Source: Apophysomyces variabilis
Lineage: Eukaryota; Mucoromycota; Mucoromycetes; Mucorales; Mucoraceae
Length of the DNA: 64,000 nt
Reading direction: 5' to 3'
NCBI GenBank assembly: GCA_002749535.1
Contig: MZZL01000134.1
Span: forward strand, 248,001 to 312,000
A program made the position numbers and the translations under genes. The notes beneath the pieces are model-generated. The model worked only from the letters and a program-made list of their open reading frames with translations. It was not told the DNA's origin and searched no databases. Shown one piece after another: positions 11,657 to 22,295 of the stretch; position 1 is the first letter of the stretch; the number at the start of each line of letters is the position of its first letter.

Positions 11657-13160
11657 TAATATCTGCTGATACTAATTAGAGCTACCCTATATATGCCATT
11701 TTTCTTTCTTCTCCATTCCATTGCATCCAAACACGATTCATGCCCTTCTTTTTTTTGCATGCCTTTCTTACTTTTTTTTTGTTCTTTCCTATTTACGCTT
11801 TTTTTTTGAATTTGTGTTATATTCCCCTTTTACGTATGAAAAGTCCATGATCATTATGCATCTGTCTTCTATTACTTCTCACTGTCTCTACCCAATTATG
11901 ATCACTTTGTTCTAACGCTTATATACATATTCATATTTTACACATGCGTACTCCATTTCTGTTTTATTTTGTTGGCATATTATACATTAACCAGAAAAAA
12001 AAATAAATGCTTCTTCCTACGGTGCAATTCACTTACCATGCCAAGTTTTTCCTCTGACCTTTGATTGCTGATAAAGAAAAGTGCATTTAGTGAAACAACA
12101 ACGATAACCCATATCTGTATTGATGTACTCTTTACAGTCGGTTGGATGAACTCGTTTCCTTAATTCTCGTAGAGAATTTTTTGGACCTCAGCATGGATAG
12201 CAAAAGCAGCCAATAGAATGAGAGCAACTGTGTTTGTCCCTAAAAGAGTACTACTTCGTTTCCGTCTACTGTATGACTTGTACGGTACTGTCAATTGCTA
12301 TGAATTGGATCGTTTATCACCACATCGAAGTGACGGCTAAACTTATTAGTATTTAGTCTGTTAATTCAGCTTTTGCAAGTTGTTCTTTCTATACGAATTG
12401 CCTTGGGTATGTAGACTTAACAGTGCGGCAATGGCCAAAAAGCTGCAAAAGATGTACATCGCGACAATGAATGTCTCCGCACAATCGACAGCATCTTCCG
12501 GTGTCGAAAGAGGAATGGACTCAGATTATCTCCTGAAGGCAATGGCCCGCGGAGGTTTCGAACGACAAGTGAAAACGCAGAAAAAAAAGGCTGATAATCC
12601 GAATTGTTTGGGCGTATAGAAAGGACGCACCCACAACTTGATAGTTAAAGAGAAAGCTTTAGCTAACTGCAGGAAGCGCTGCACTCTTCCAGACTTTGGG
12701 CTTACTAAGCAGTGTGCATTGCAAAATGAAAAGCGGCCATGGCTTTGAGTAGAAGGTTGAAAGAAGAGACATACAAGAACGTCAAAGACAATTTGCGTGA
12801 GCGTACGAAATGTGACAAATAGAGATGTTATTATGGGGATGTACAGGAAGCCTATAGATAGATTAAAGGCAGTAGTGAAATTCAAGCGCTGAAACGAATG
12901 CCGGGAAGACCAATGAAATCATGAGTTTAAGCGTGATCAAATCGTTGTTTGGCTAACGCATTAACGGTGTAGCAAAGATGAATGCATCTACCCGAGGCTA
13001 CTGAAGACCACTGACCTGAAGTAACTACATACTGCCCACGCGCTGCCCGTGTATGGGCTAAGAGTGTATTGAAACCGCCGATCCGAGACCGAACATGCAA
13101 GGAAACACGCAAAACCCTTCTCCTTTTTAATAGATGAAGACCTTAAGAGAGTTGCTTGAG
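11657..13160. other. intergenic, pyrimidine-rich then relic-like
   Basis: From 11690 to about 12000 the plus strand is strongly T-rich, typical of a 3' region. At 12431-12619 a plus-strand frame reads MAKKLQKMYIATMNVSAQS... and is open to a stop; it has no motif I recognise and may be a relic fragment. Between 12620 and 13160 there are short frames with basic composition that could be the decayed N-terminal part of the transposase relic that follows. Confidence 0.35.
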
Positions 13161-13169
13161 AATGGCTAA

Positions 13170-13990
13170 GAGATCAGAAACCGCAGCAGCGAAGTGTTAT
13201 TGCACTAAAAATAAAAAATTGAATGAGGATATCATACCGCGCAAGGTAGGTGTGCATGGCAACATGTCCATGAGAGTTGTTTCGAAAGCCATGTACGACT
13301 AGGGTTATGCCTACAGCAAAAAAACCTCAACCCGTGTATGTGGGCTGCTATGAGCGGGGCGATGTTGTGCAGCATCGCCAAGCACGAGTCGCACGCATCG
13401 TTGAATACAGACACCACATGGATACATTTTTAGACGATGGGTTACTTGTGCCTTCTTGTCTCCAACTTGACGAGGACAAACGTGTCCTTGTCGCCCACGA
13501 TGAATCGCCGTTTTTTACGCGCACGATGGCAAGAACGAGATGTGGCTTCGACTAGAAGAAACTATTTCTGCGCGAGGAGGGACAAGGTACGTCCGTCATA
13601 GTGAGTTTCAAGGCCGCGCGACACGGTATTATGTGAGACTAGGGGTGGGAGTTTCGAAAGATGATTCATCCAGGAGAGAACCGCGATGGATACTGGCGTA
13701 AGGAAGACATGGTGGAGCAACTGGTAGAAGTAGTAATCGCCTTGTTTACTTACCTTTATGCAAACTGCAAAGCCGCGTTGATCTTTGACCAAAGCAGTAA
13801 CCACAAGGCATAAATGAGAGAATACTCTTTTTCGCAAGCCCATTAGCGCTCAAAGACAAGGTTGTTACTGGCAGGGACCTATTCAAATTCCGGAACATTT
13901 GAGTATATGGGCAACGGTGAAGGTTTTTTACCACCAATGCATGTACCAAATAGAAGAGATCCTGATGCAAAAGCCTGGGGATACCGAGGT
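13170..13990 (+). pseudogene. relic of a fungal DDE-superfamily transposase (HERPDV / NRDGYW type)
   Basis: Broken plus-strand coding sequence. Pieces appear in order over about 800 nt: a helix-turn-helix-like VHGNMSMRVVSKAMYD, interrupted by a stop; VYVGCYERGDVVQHRQ, matching the conserved DGHERPDVV-type segment; LDEDKRVLVAHDESPFFT with the first catalytic D (THDES-type motif); RGGTRYVRHSEFQG; then GENRDGYWRKEDMVEQL and ALIFDQSSNHKA, which match the GKNRDGYW and FDNSTNHxA blocks carrying the second D. Pieces lie in different frames and are separated by stops, so the copy is dead. This DDE family is common in fungal and oomycete genomes. Recognition is by motif memory, not by a search. Confidence 0.6.
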
Positions 13991-15742
13991 CATGCATGAC
14001 AGAGTATATGTTTAAGTATGCTATCTATTTTCTGCTCTTTTTGTCGTATTAGCATAATATCTCTTATTTTTTGCCCCCACGTTTTTTCCCCCATTGCTTT
14101 ATCAGTTTTCTTCTGATCTTGTCGTCTCATTGATGCGTCTCAGACAAATTACGATATAACTCGTTCTGTGTCCAATTGAGACGTTAACTAAAAACTTGTG
14201 TTCTTCTATAACTAATTATTCATAGTGTTGTTTCCTATTATCAGTTTTAGGTTTTATTTGGATTCTTTTGACTATGGTGTTGGAAATAAAAGGATAAACA
14301 CCAATAAGGGTTCCGTTGGCAGCCTTTCCTCTTGTTATCTGAAGCATGGGCTACGACATTTGTACATCCTGTATTGGGATGTCTGGGATATAAGGATCGA
14401 TTCTGTTGCTTGATGCTAAACACAATGGCATCTCATGAGAACTTGGTAACGCTATGGAGCAAAATATTCGAGTCCGACAATATGTGTTCTTTGAGGAGTG
14501 TTGTGCGTTTATTCTCTCGTTTCTTTCTATGGACAAAGGGACATCCGTATGTTTAGAATTAGGATCCGCAAAAGTGTCCGTGTATCCGTTCGTTTCTCCG
14601 GTTGTCAATGTCTATCTCTATAGCAAACCATTATAACGTATAAATACATAGTGGGAAGTTGCCTTTTTGTAATAGTGTTATCCATTCTTGTCTAGTGTGA
14701 TTGCTGATTTCTGTCAAAGAAACGCTACTTATAGCTGTATGTAGTTTTCCTTTTCTTTTTTTATTAATTTTTTCTTTAAACTTAAGCATAATTAGAAGGC
14801 TGTCAACTTTACCGGTAAGGTTGACATAAGATTCACCATTAGGATTATGTTGACATGTTTATGTATGTTGTCAAAGAGAAAAGGGCATGTGCATGCATAT
14901 GATATTTCCAAATGCGATTCGAAGGGGGAGAGGATGTTACACATATAGCTATACGCCATCGGTGAATAAAAAGAAGAAATAAAATTAAATGACGTGCGAA
15001 AGCATTCTACGATACAGTGAAATAAAGAAATGAGCAGAAGCTCTTTCTATCTCATAGGGAGCATAGATAAGTGATGGAAAAGGGGGGGAAGAAAGTGTGA
15101 GAAACCAATCAAACGACGAAAGAGATGCATTGTTTCCCATAGACCAAAATCAAACCAACCTTATAGCCTTCAAATACAAGGCAATGTTGTTGAGGACGAA
15201 CAAAAAGAAAAAAAGCAAGTTGCTGACATGGCATTCTTGGTTTTTTTAGTACTTTAATTCTTTGTTGTTCACACGTTATAGAGAAGCAAGTGATATGCAC
15301 TTGTTACCCTTACGCATCTCACGGGAAGGATTCGGAATACATAGCGCATACATAATATGGCTGATGAATAGGTAACTCAAGGTAGGACAAAGGATGAGGG
15401 AAGCATGGGCTTATCTTTTCTTCTTTCTGTTACGACATCGCACACAAATACAAAGAAAGGAAAATAAAGCGACTTTTATATGTCATATAGCAGGTCTATA
15501 CAGAACTTGCGTAGTTCTCTTTATTGCATTTTTGCTTGTAAGGTTTAAAAAGGAGGGAAGGAGCAGGGCAGGTTAACCTTAAGTTTACGCGTCATTATTT
15601 GTCATGCTTGTCGTCCTTCCGAATGTAGGGTTGCACTTACTAAATTTTTCTTTTTTGATTTGGCTTTTATTTCTTTTTTTTCCCTTTTCTCTTGGTTTAT
15701 ATCAATAAAGAAAAAAAAGACGGAAAGAGGGATTAGAAACTG
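13991..15742. other. intergenic
   Basis: No supported gene. Around 14330-14560 the plus strand is open in one frame (LSEAWATTFVHPVLGCLGYK and then LRSVVRLFSRFFLW), which reads like protein but has no recognisable domain and no clear splice structure; it could be an unidentified relic. The rest contains poly-T and poly-A tracts, and AATAAAG near 15704 falls just downstream of the minus-strand gene that ends at 15743. Confidence 0.35.
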
Positions 15743-16828
15743 TCATCGTAATACAGCTTCTAGCATTATGTTTTGATAATGTTTGTGCTCCATCAGGAAG
15801 AGTTTCTCGGGAATGTGTATGCTACCACTCTCAGTATCTTCACTAGAACAACTGTCTTCCTCTTCATCTTCCTGCACCAGAGGCTCTGTTTCTGGTATTT
15901 CTTCCGGTTCTTCATCATCAGACCACTCTTCAATTTCAATGGTTTCGTAATGGCCTGCGGAAGAGTAGTTTTCCTCTACTGCTTCTGCTTCTTCTTCATC
16001 ATTATCGATGAAATCTTCTGGATAATGACATTGATGCAGTGGACTTCGTGGTTTTCGGAAATAGTTGGCAAGATCTTTCCAATGGGGTATTCGTTTTAGG
16101 GAGCAGGTGGTGGAAGAGTGGTCATTGTTGGCGCAGTTGCATAAACGTTGGCTTTCAGGATCATACAGAATGACGTCGGTACCTGCCGTTGCGCATTCCA
16201 AAGCATTTTGACATGAATCAGTGATAAAAAGATTGGCGCGGATCTCACGACAGATGAGTGCTTTTTGGTCGGCTTCGGAATCGTTGCCATCCGTTAGAAC
16301 CAGACTGCAGAGGTGAACGGCGTCGAAAATACCTATTATTAATCCCCAATTTCTTATTATTTTTACATAATCTTTTTATTTGTCTGTCCTACCTGCAAAA
16401 TGGCGTTGTGTAAATCGCTGGATAGATTCGGTTAGGAACTGATCTCGGTCTGTTATTAACATGAGACTAAAATGGCGTTCTTTCAGCTGGACGAGGGCTT
16501 CCAGGGCAAAGTCATAGTATGGGTCGACTTTTCGAAAGTGATCGGAATCATAAAAATGGCGCAGTAGAGTAGATGCTTCGTTGCGTGATGTTAAGGTAGT
16601 TTGAAGAGAAGATGTTGCTGGGGATGACGATGATGATAATGATGATGGCCATGCTGCGGATGATATGGATGCTGTTGTTGTTGTTGTTGTTGTTGTTGTT
16701 GAAGATGATGATGGTGATGGTGGCGTATGGTGGGATGACTCAATATACCAAGTAGTAAAGGCATTATGAATTTGTCTGAATTTTGCATCCAGATCAACGG
16801 CGATGATCTTTTTATGTTTTGAAGGCAT
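15743..16828 (-). CDS. HAD-superfamily-like hydrolase with acidic C-terminal extension
   Basis: Two exons, 16828-16393 and 16332-15743, with a 60-nt intron (1026 nt, 341 aa). The N terminus KKIIAVDLDAKF fits HAD motif I with two aspartates in the DxD arrangement. After a low-complexity Ser/Thr/Pro insert (about residues 34-80, including a poly-Thr run from a GTT microsatellite) come the cap/core segment HFRKVDPYYDFALEAL, the motif II strand LMLITDRDQF, and RHFAGIFDAVH, a pattern shared with nucleotidase-like HAD proteins. NLFITDSCQNALEC resembles the motif III/IV acidic region. The last 120 residues are acidic and disordered (DNDEEEAEAVEE, WSDDEEPEEIPE). A phosphatase or nucleotidase activity is plausible but no substrate can be named. 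An in-frame ATG at 16909 would add a hydrophobic 27-residue N terminus; I prefer 16828 because the HAD core begins directly after it. Confidence 0.7.
16672..16701. repeat. (GTT)n trinucleotide repeat inside the HAD-like gene
   Basis: About ten GTT units on the plus strand. On the coding minus strand it gives a short poly-threonine run within the Ser/Pro-rich insert. GAT/TGA-rich sequence on both sides extends the low-complexity zone. Length variation between strains would be expected. Confidence 0.85.
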
Positions 16829-17829
16829 TGTAAAAACCACAAGAGAGAGAGAAGGGATGTTGAAGGGGAAGGGAAAAGAAGAAAGGAAGATGAAAAGGAG
16901 CAAAACCACGTTTTATATGTTTGATGCGCAGAAGCGTGTTGCTACTATTTCGGTAAACTTCATTACCTTTTTCACTCTCCCTCTTTCAGGCTCCACTCAA
17001 CGCCTCTTTCCACTGTCATTCATCCGACAATTAAATGCGATCCCCCCTTATTTTACTCTTTTTGACGGCATATAGACACGCTCTTTTACATAAAAAAGGG
17101 AAAGGACGTCATTTCTCACGGATGGACACTTCCGTTTGGGAAAAGCAAGAATGAGAAAATGCTGCGTCATCTCTAACACGAAGAACATGCAAGATGGAAA
17201 CATTAAGATAACCAACGTATACACACACACACACACACACACACACCCCATATCACTTTCATCTATACGCCGGCGATGCGTTTCAGCTTAAAGTTATCTT
17301 CCTTATTCATTTGTGTTCAGCAACAGCAAATGAACTCGTATTGCCATTTCGCGCGAATGGCTTCGTTTCTTGGCTGAAGCCCAAAAAAGAAAGAGAAGAT
17401 GCCCATCTTTTTTCCGACATGCATCCTTATGCAAAAACGGGATTTTGGTTTCCTTTATTTTCCTTCTTTTTTTTTTTATTTTACTTCATCTCACATAACA
17501 AAAGATCCCTTAACTCTTATTTGTCGGATATGCATATTAAAAAGTGCAGGGGAAAGGAAAAGTTATAACTTTTTAACGCCCAACACAAAAACGGATCGTC
17601 AAAAGGACACCAAAGATTTAAACTTTTTATCTATCCGCCGGGGCGGAATTGCGGTGTAACAAGTTTAATCTTTTTTATAATATATATATTATGTTATGTA
17701 ACAGAAGGCATTGGCCTATGATGTCATAGAGAGGAAAATGAAGAGCACAAAAAGAAAAGAGTTAGCATTTTTTGTTCTTGAGCGACACGTGAGGTGCTGT
17801 CGATCGTCTGCATCCTGATTTGTTCTTAT
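16829..17829. other. intergenic with microsatellite
   Basis: Upstream region of the HAD-like gene and downstream region of the homeobox gene. It contains purine-rich stretches (GAGAGAGAAGGGATG near 16845), a CA microsatellite, poly-T tracts and an AT-rich TATATATATTATG block near 17683. No gene seen. Confidence 0.5.
17221..17246. repeat. (AC)13 dinucleotide microsatellite
   Basis: A perfect run of about 13 AC units in the spacer between two minus-strand genes. Confidence 0.95.
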
Positions 17830-18711
17830 CTAAAAAGAAATGACACTTGTTAAACCACAAAGCTTCCATTTATGTGTAAAGAGAACTATACCAACAACTG
17901 CTTCAGAACATGTTCGTTTCCTAGTCATCGACCTTTTTCTATTTGTGGAGGGTGGTATGGAAGGACTGCCATTTTCGTTTTGGATTTTGACAAGAATGAG
18001 GGGTAATAAGCGCCGACGGGCATTAATGAACCAGTTACTGATTTGATTCAGTGTCAGATTCGTCTGAAGTCGAAGTGCGCGTTTTTCTTCCTCTGTGGGG
18101 TAAGGGTGCATATGATGGTCAATCAACCAGTGCTTTAGAATGGCTGTCACGCTCTTGGGAAGATTACCGCGCCGTTTGCGGCCCATCACGAAATTAGGTT
18201 TTCTTTGGCTTGTTGACATGGGCTGATGCTGTTGTTGTTCGTGTGGCGCCTGTTGTGATGTCTGTTGACGTGCTTGTCTAAACCAATCTTTTGTTCGTTT
18301 TAACGTCCTATGCTCTTCCTCTTCCATGTCCTCTTCCTCTTCTTCTGCTTCATGATCAGTCCGGTCTGTTGTCAAACATAGAGAGGTGTTGTCATAATCT
18401 AGACTGTATTGACATAACGACTGCATTTGTTGTTGACGGTGCTGAAATGACTGAGGAGGCGTCTGAGGAGGCGAAGAGGAAGTGGAAGATGAACATGACA
18501 GATCGGGTCGGGTAGACTGGATAATGACACTCCACAATCGACCATTATACCGCAACATATCATGGATCTTTTCTTTTCTAGCCTCAACCAGGCTACGGTA
18601 ATAAGGATCGCCATAAGGTATACGAATATGTTCAAGGGAGCCAGAGGGGTCTTTGACATAGGAGTGATCATGGAATAGGATGACAGGACTAAACGTACGG
18701 TGACTTTCCTT
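17830..18711 (-). CDS. TALE-class homeobox transcription factor (partial 5' end)
   Basis: The open exon 18711-17830 codes for 293 residues; the first in-frame ATG is at 18558. The open frame continues upstream through coding-like sequence (HSYVKDPSGSLEHIRIPYG) to a good acceptor (ATGATAG) at 18711, preceded by a CTGAC branch motif, so an upstream exon is likely but was not located. A middle region is rich in Ser, Gln and acidic residues (AEEEEEDMEEEEH). The homeodomain follows: GRKRRGNLPKSVTAILKHWL, then the three-residue loop extension region HHMHPYPTEEEKRAL with the diagnostic PYP, then recognition helix NQISNWFINARRR. The extra loop residues and WFINARRR define the TALE class (Meis/PBC/Iroquois/KNOX relatives; in fungi Cup9/Tos8-like). 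It is a nuclear DNA-binding regulator; its targets are unknown. Confidence 0.85.
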   Translation of the reverse strand, partial: KESHRTFSPVILFHDHSYVKDPSGSLEHIRIPYGDPYYRSLVEARKEKIHDMLRYNGRLWSVIIQSTRPDLSCSSSTSSSPPQTPPQSFQHRQQQMQSLCQYSLDYDNTSLCLTTDRTDHEAEEEEEDMEEEEHRTLKRTKDWFRQARQQTSQQAPHEQQQHQPMSTSQRKPNFVMGRKRRGNLPKSVTAILKHWLIDHHMHPYPTEEEKRALRLQTNLTLNQISNWFINARRRLLPLILVKIQNENGSPSIPPSTNRKRSMTRKRTCSEAVVGIVLFTHKWKLCGLTSVISF

Positions 18712-19060
18712 CTATCATAAACATGGGGTTAAATGTCAGTCCAATAAGTTAAGCCCTTCCTTTGTTTCGCTTTTCTTTTCCAACTTTTTCTTTTCATTTC
18801 TCTCTATCTCTTATCTTCATATCCCTATTTGCAACTTTTTCTTTTTATGTGAGAGAATAGATCGTACATTTGCTTTTTGGTAGCGGTCATTCATTGTTGA
18901 GGACTAGTTCAATGCAAAAAGGGAATAGAAAGGTATAGATTATTGACAGTGATGCATAAAACAAAGGAACAAGAGGAAAAGAGAAGGGGTTAAGGAACGG
19001 GAATCGGGTCTAATTTTATAATTCCGTCAAAACCTCATTACGCATTGGAAATAAAGAAAA

Positions 19061-19081
19061 GAGAGAGAGAGAGAGAGAGAA
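19061..19081. repeat. (GA)10 microsatellite
   Basis: Perfect GA run in the spacer between divergent genes. Confidence 0.95.
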
Positions 19082-19764
19082 TTGAACCGTTTCAAAGCCT
19101 TGACATTTACTATTAGAGCTACTGCTCAATTCTGTCTTTTATCTTCCACTCACTCTTTGTTTTTTACTTCACCTTATGTGTTATATGGCGGGGGTTCCCT
19201 TGGGAATTGTATCATGGTTCGGCGATTTTTTTTTGTTTGGCTGTCTTGGTAATCAAACCTGTCAAACCACTAATTGTTTGATCATCATCATTCTTTTGTA
19301 TCTAAATGCTTGGGCCTTTCCATTGTTATTCATCTTCTCTTTCTCTTTGCCCCATTGCGCTAACAAAGGGTGTTATGATCGTATCTCTTATGGTCATTAG
19401 TTAATCTTCCATGGTCATGAGGACATGGTCATTTTTTTATTTTTGGTTTTGGTTATTGTCCAAACCGATTGAGAACCTGCCCTTTTCCCTTATTTTTTTC
19501 TTTCATTTTGTCTTAAGTGGGTATTTATATCAACCAATGAAAATAAGGGTAAATAGGTAAGGATTGACAGTGGATAAAAGCTGTCAAAAATAGAAGAGGA
19601 AAAAGGGAAATGACAGATGGGGTTGAGCTGTGCGTGGTTTGTTTTGCCACGCGGGCAAACCGGAAAATAGTTTTAACTCGCACAGCAGCATGAATTCACT
19701 GTGATGTGTTTCATTGGCCCTCCAACTACACAAAGAAAATGCCGGGTTTAGGCCTCGGTTCTTC

Positions 19765-19784
19765 CTCTCTCTCTCTCTCTCTCT
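19765..19784. repeat. (CT)n microsatellite in presumed 5' leader
   Basis: About ten CT units shortly upstream of the chosen start at 19826. CT-rich leaders are common in fungal genes. Confidence 0.85.
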
Positions 19785-19825
19785 TTTCCCCTTTTTACTG
19801 CTTCTTTCCTTTACCTTATACCTCC

Positions 19826-20716
19826 ATGAAACCCATCAATTTACATATTATTACACGTTCCTTCCTGACACGTTCCCATCTCTCCGCCAACGCTCCTTCG
19901 ACTCCCTCACAATGGTCTTCATTATCTTCCATTATCTACACCTATCCTGCCATTTACCGTTGGTCGGTCATGCTCCATCACCTGTCCAATATTTTTCTGA
20001 CGAAATATAAACTTCCTGCTCAATATTCACATCGTTGGTCTGAGATCGCACGGAAGCCACGACTCTGCTTTCGTTACCCTGACATGACCATACATACATC
20101 CAGAGGCGCACTTCTCGAATTTCTGCAAAGTGTCAGGAAAAATCAGCCGGCTGTGATCTGTACGAACGTCGATATGCGATTGGATCATATCTTTTTGGGG
20201 GAAGGTGCACGGCGCGTGCTACGTTCCCCCAATGCAGGCGGTTCAAGTCTCCTGAGTGAAGCCCTGTCGATCGAACTCCTTGGCCGGCTCTTTGGCATGG
20301 ACTTAGTGAAGACCGAGACGGAGTTGGTTTACCGTTACAGTGGACCTATCACCGATTATGCCGGACGGTTGCCGTGTCTCGTGGCTACCGCAGCCAATAC
20401 CAATACCCTCGGTGTATCTGTTACGCGTGCAGTTGCTTACAAGCGCCGCTATACCAAAGAAGACGCGACACATCTCTTGAAGCGTAAATTACAAGGCATT
20501 CTCCAATCGAATGAAAACATTGCGTTTCCAAAATTCAATAAGCAAATCCTTCACGTATGGACCGAATCAGGGACCAATGCAGAATTGGTGCAACGCGTTT
20601 GCAAAAAACTATCGAATGATCTTCGCGGCAACACGATTGTCCTCATTACCACAGTCAATGCCTCCTCTGTCTTTTTCAATAATAATAGTCATTTATCTTT
20701 CATGAACAAACCTTAA
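19826..20716 (+). CDS. conserved protein of unknown function, nuclease-fold-like pattern
   Basis: Intronless frame; the ATG at 19826 gives 296 aa (the frame is open upstream to 19706 but that part is Ser/Leu low complexity over the CT repeat). The conserved core is in the second half: RRVLRSPNAGGSSLLSEALS, IELLGRLFGMDLVKTETELV, ITDYAGRLPC, then LGVSVTRAVAYKRRYTKEDA, HLLKRKLQGILQS and KQILHVWTES. The arrangement Glu...Lys-x-Glu...Thr-Asp-Tyr...Gly-Val-Ser-Val-Thr-Arg-Ala followed by a helix carrying KRKLQGI resembles PD-(D/E)XK restriction-endonuclease-like proteins of protists and fungi, some annotated as AAC-rich mRNA clone proteins. That is inference from pattern only; no activity can be claimed. 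The N-terminal 80 residues are not conserved-looking and contain basic and hydrophobic stretches. Confidence 0.75.
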   Translation: MKPINLHIITRSFLTRSHLSANAPSTPSQWSSLSSIIYTYPAIYRWSVMLHHLSNIFLTKYKLPAQYSHRWSEIARKPRLCFRYPDMTIHTSRGALLEFLQSVRKNQPAVICTNVDMRLDHIFLGEGARRVLRSPNAGGSSLLSEALSIELLGRLFGMDLVKTETELVYRYSGPITDYAGRLPCLVATAANTNTLGVSVTRAVAYKRRYTKEDATHLLKRKLQGILQSNENIAFPKFNKQILHVWTESGTNAELVQRVCKKLSNDLRGNTIVLITTVNASSVFFNNNSHLSFMNKP

Positions 20717-22295
20717 GAAAGCAGAAAAAGAAAGCTTGTGAATGGATCGACCATGAACAATGAAAGGAAATCTAACATCAACAATAGACGGCATTGTGAC
20801 AATTTCTATTTTTAGGTTCAGACAGCTTTTTGAAAAGATATAGCCTATCCATGTTGGCAGGCCGTTTTGTCCATGTCAGTTGGCCCAGGGAATTGAACTT
20901 TGCGCTCTTTCCATTTTTACTTCACGGTTCATTAGATACATTGTAACCAATTGAGTTCGGCCAGAAGCTCTTAAAGTGGACCATCATCTTGAAAATCACT
21001 GAAAATGGCACTCCATCATAGCCACGTATTCGTACATGTCATATACATAAAAGTGGATCTCTACGAACAATAGCCACTGCGTATAACAACGTCATTAATG
21101 ACATCGTCAATCCAGCTTCTTGAAGGTTACCAACCCTTTAATATAAGCATGAACTGAATAAAGGATATGGACATGACATAGAAAAAAGAATAATAAACTT
21201 AAGTGTTAAAGGTATACGAGTCGGAAACGTAGATTTCTGTCACGCCTCTCTGTGATATTAGGCCTTTGGAACCGGTTTAACGTAGGAACGAATCGCTTGC
21301 TTTTAGTGAATCCTTCTATAAGATCCATCTTGTCCTTGATACTATGAGACCGGCAAACTGTTGCCTCAGCTACACAGTTGCTTCAACAACAGTAATATCT
21401 GGACTTGGGCCTGAAAAAGCTGTATCCGTCTTACTTTTGTACAGCGGTCACGGTAACAGACGTAACGTTTGCTTTCCACGCAGAAGCTGTCTTAGTCCTT
21501 ATAGTCTAACAATGATGATAATATGGATTGACATGTATTGCTTTCTGGATATGGAGGTTTCTTATAATTGGTTGTACTCATTTCGCCCGGATCGAAACAC
21601 GTCTGCAAAGTTCCAAAACAGCTTAGATTATACATTAACAAATATGCCATAACCGCTTCCCAGATTCTGTTTGCAAGGTGTTTGTATAATGGAACTTGCC
21701 GAAAGATTACACGAGTTTGCGAGGGTCAGGGCAAGGAATCAGCACACTGAGAGATTTCGAGAAAATTATCCTTTTCAGCGATTGGTCTATTAGGATGGTC
21801 CCTGATGACTAAGCCGATGAGTCATCCCGCAGTGTCTTGTTATATTCATGAGCTAAGCATGCCCTAAGCGTTCCGATTTACATGATGGTAAGGAAGTAAA
21901 AAAGGAAAAAAGACATTGGATTAGTTGGTGTAGTTGCTCTTTGAAAAGAAGCCGTTTGCTTCGTGAATCCATCCAGCGAACTTTCCGAGATACGACAGGG
22001 CTTGTGGACCCACGTGAAAAGAAAAAAAAACAACAGTTATCGAAAACATGAATTCCATAGAGGATTGTATTCTTGTACAAAGAGCATTGGAGATATCCCA
22101 TGGTTGTAATATCTTGTTCGCTCTTATCCGGTGTGATTCGGAGAAAGGGGGAGGGCGTAACAGCTTCTTTTGCCTTTGTCGCCCTCATGCGGGGCTGCGC
22201 GCTGACCAAGCAAGATTTGACTCTCCGCTATTTATCCCTTGTTAAAAGAACCGCCCAAAAAACGCCATGATCTTTCCTCATTCTTCATAGACACC
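20717..22295. other. intergenic and promoter of the MFS gene
   Basis: No gene can be supported. A plus-strand frame at 21344-21652 and a minus-strand frame at 21853-22209 are open but have no domain, and the latter contains homopolymer-coded phenylalanines, which suggests chance. The 80 bp before the transporter ATG at 22296 contain GATCTTTCCTCATTCTTC, a pyrimidine-rich leader. Confidence 0.4.

Larger units (their letters stand above)
18712..19825. other. intergenic between divergent genes, with microsatellites
   Basis: Shared upstream region of the minus-strand homeobox gene and the plus-strand gene at 19826. It carries pyrimidine tracts, a (GA)10 run at 19061-19081, the low-complexity strip before the next ATG and a (CT) run at 19765-19784. 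An upstream exon of the homeobox gene may lie here, but no convincing ATG plus donor was found. Confidence 0.5.

Noticed and set aside
16591..16842. Histidine/glutamine-rich minus-strand frame (HHHH and QQQQ runs)
   Set aside because: It is the alternative reading of the GTT/GAT repeats inside the HAD-like gene, whose own frame is conserved-looking.
21853..22209. 118-codon minus-strand frame just upstream of the MFS gene
   Set aside because: It contains homopolymer-coded Phe runs, no domain, and lies in the promoter region.
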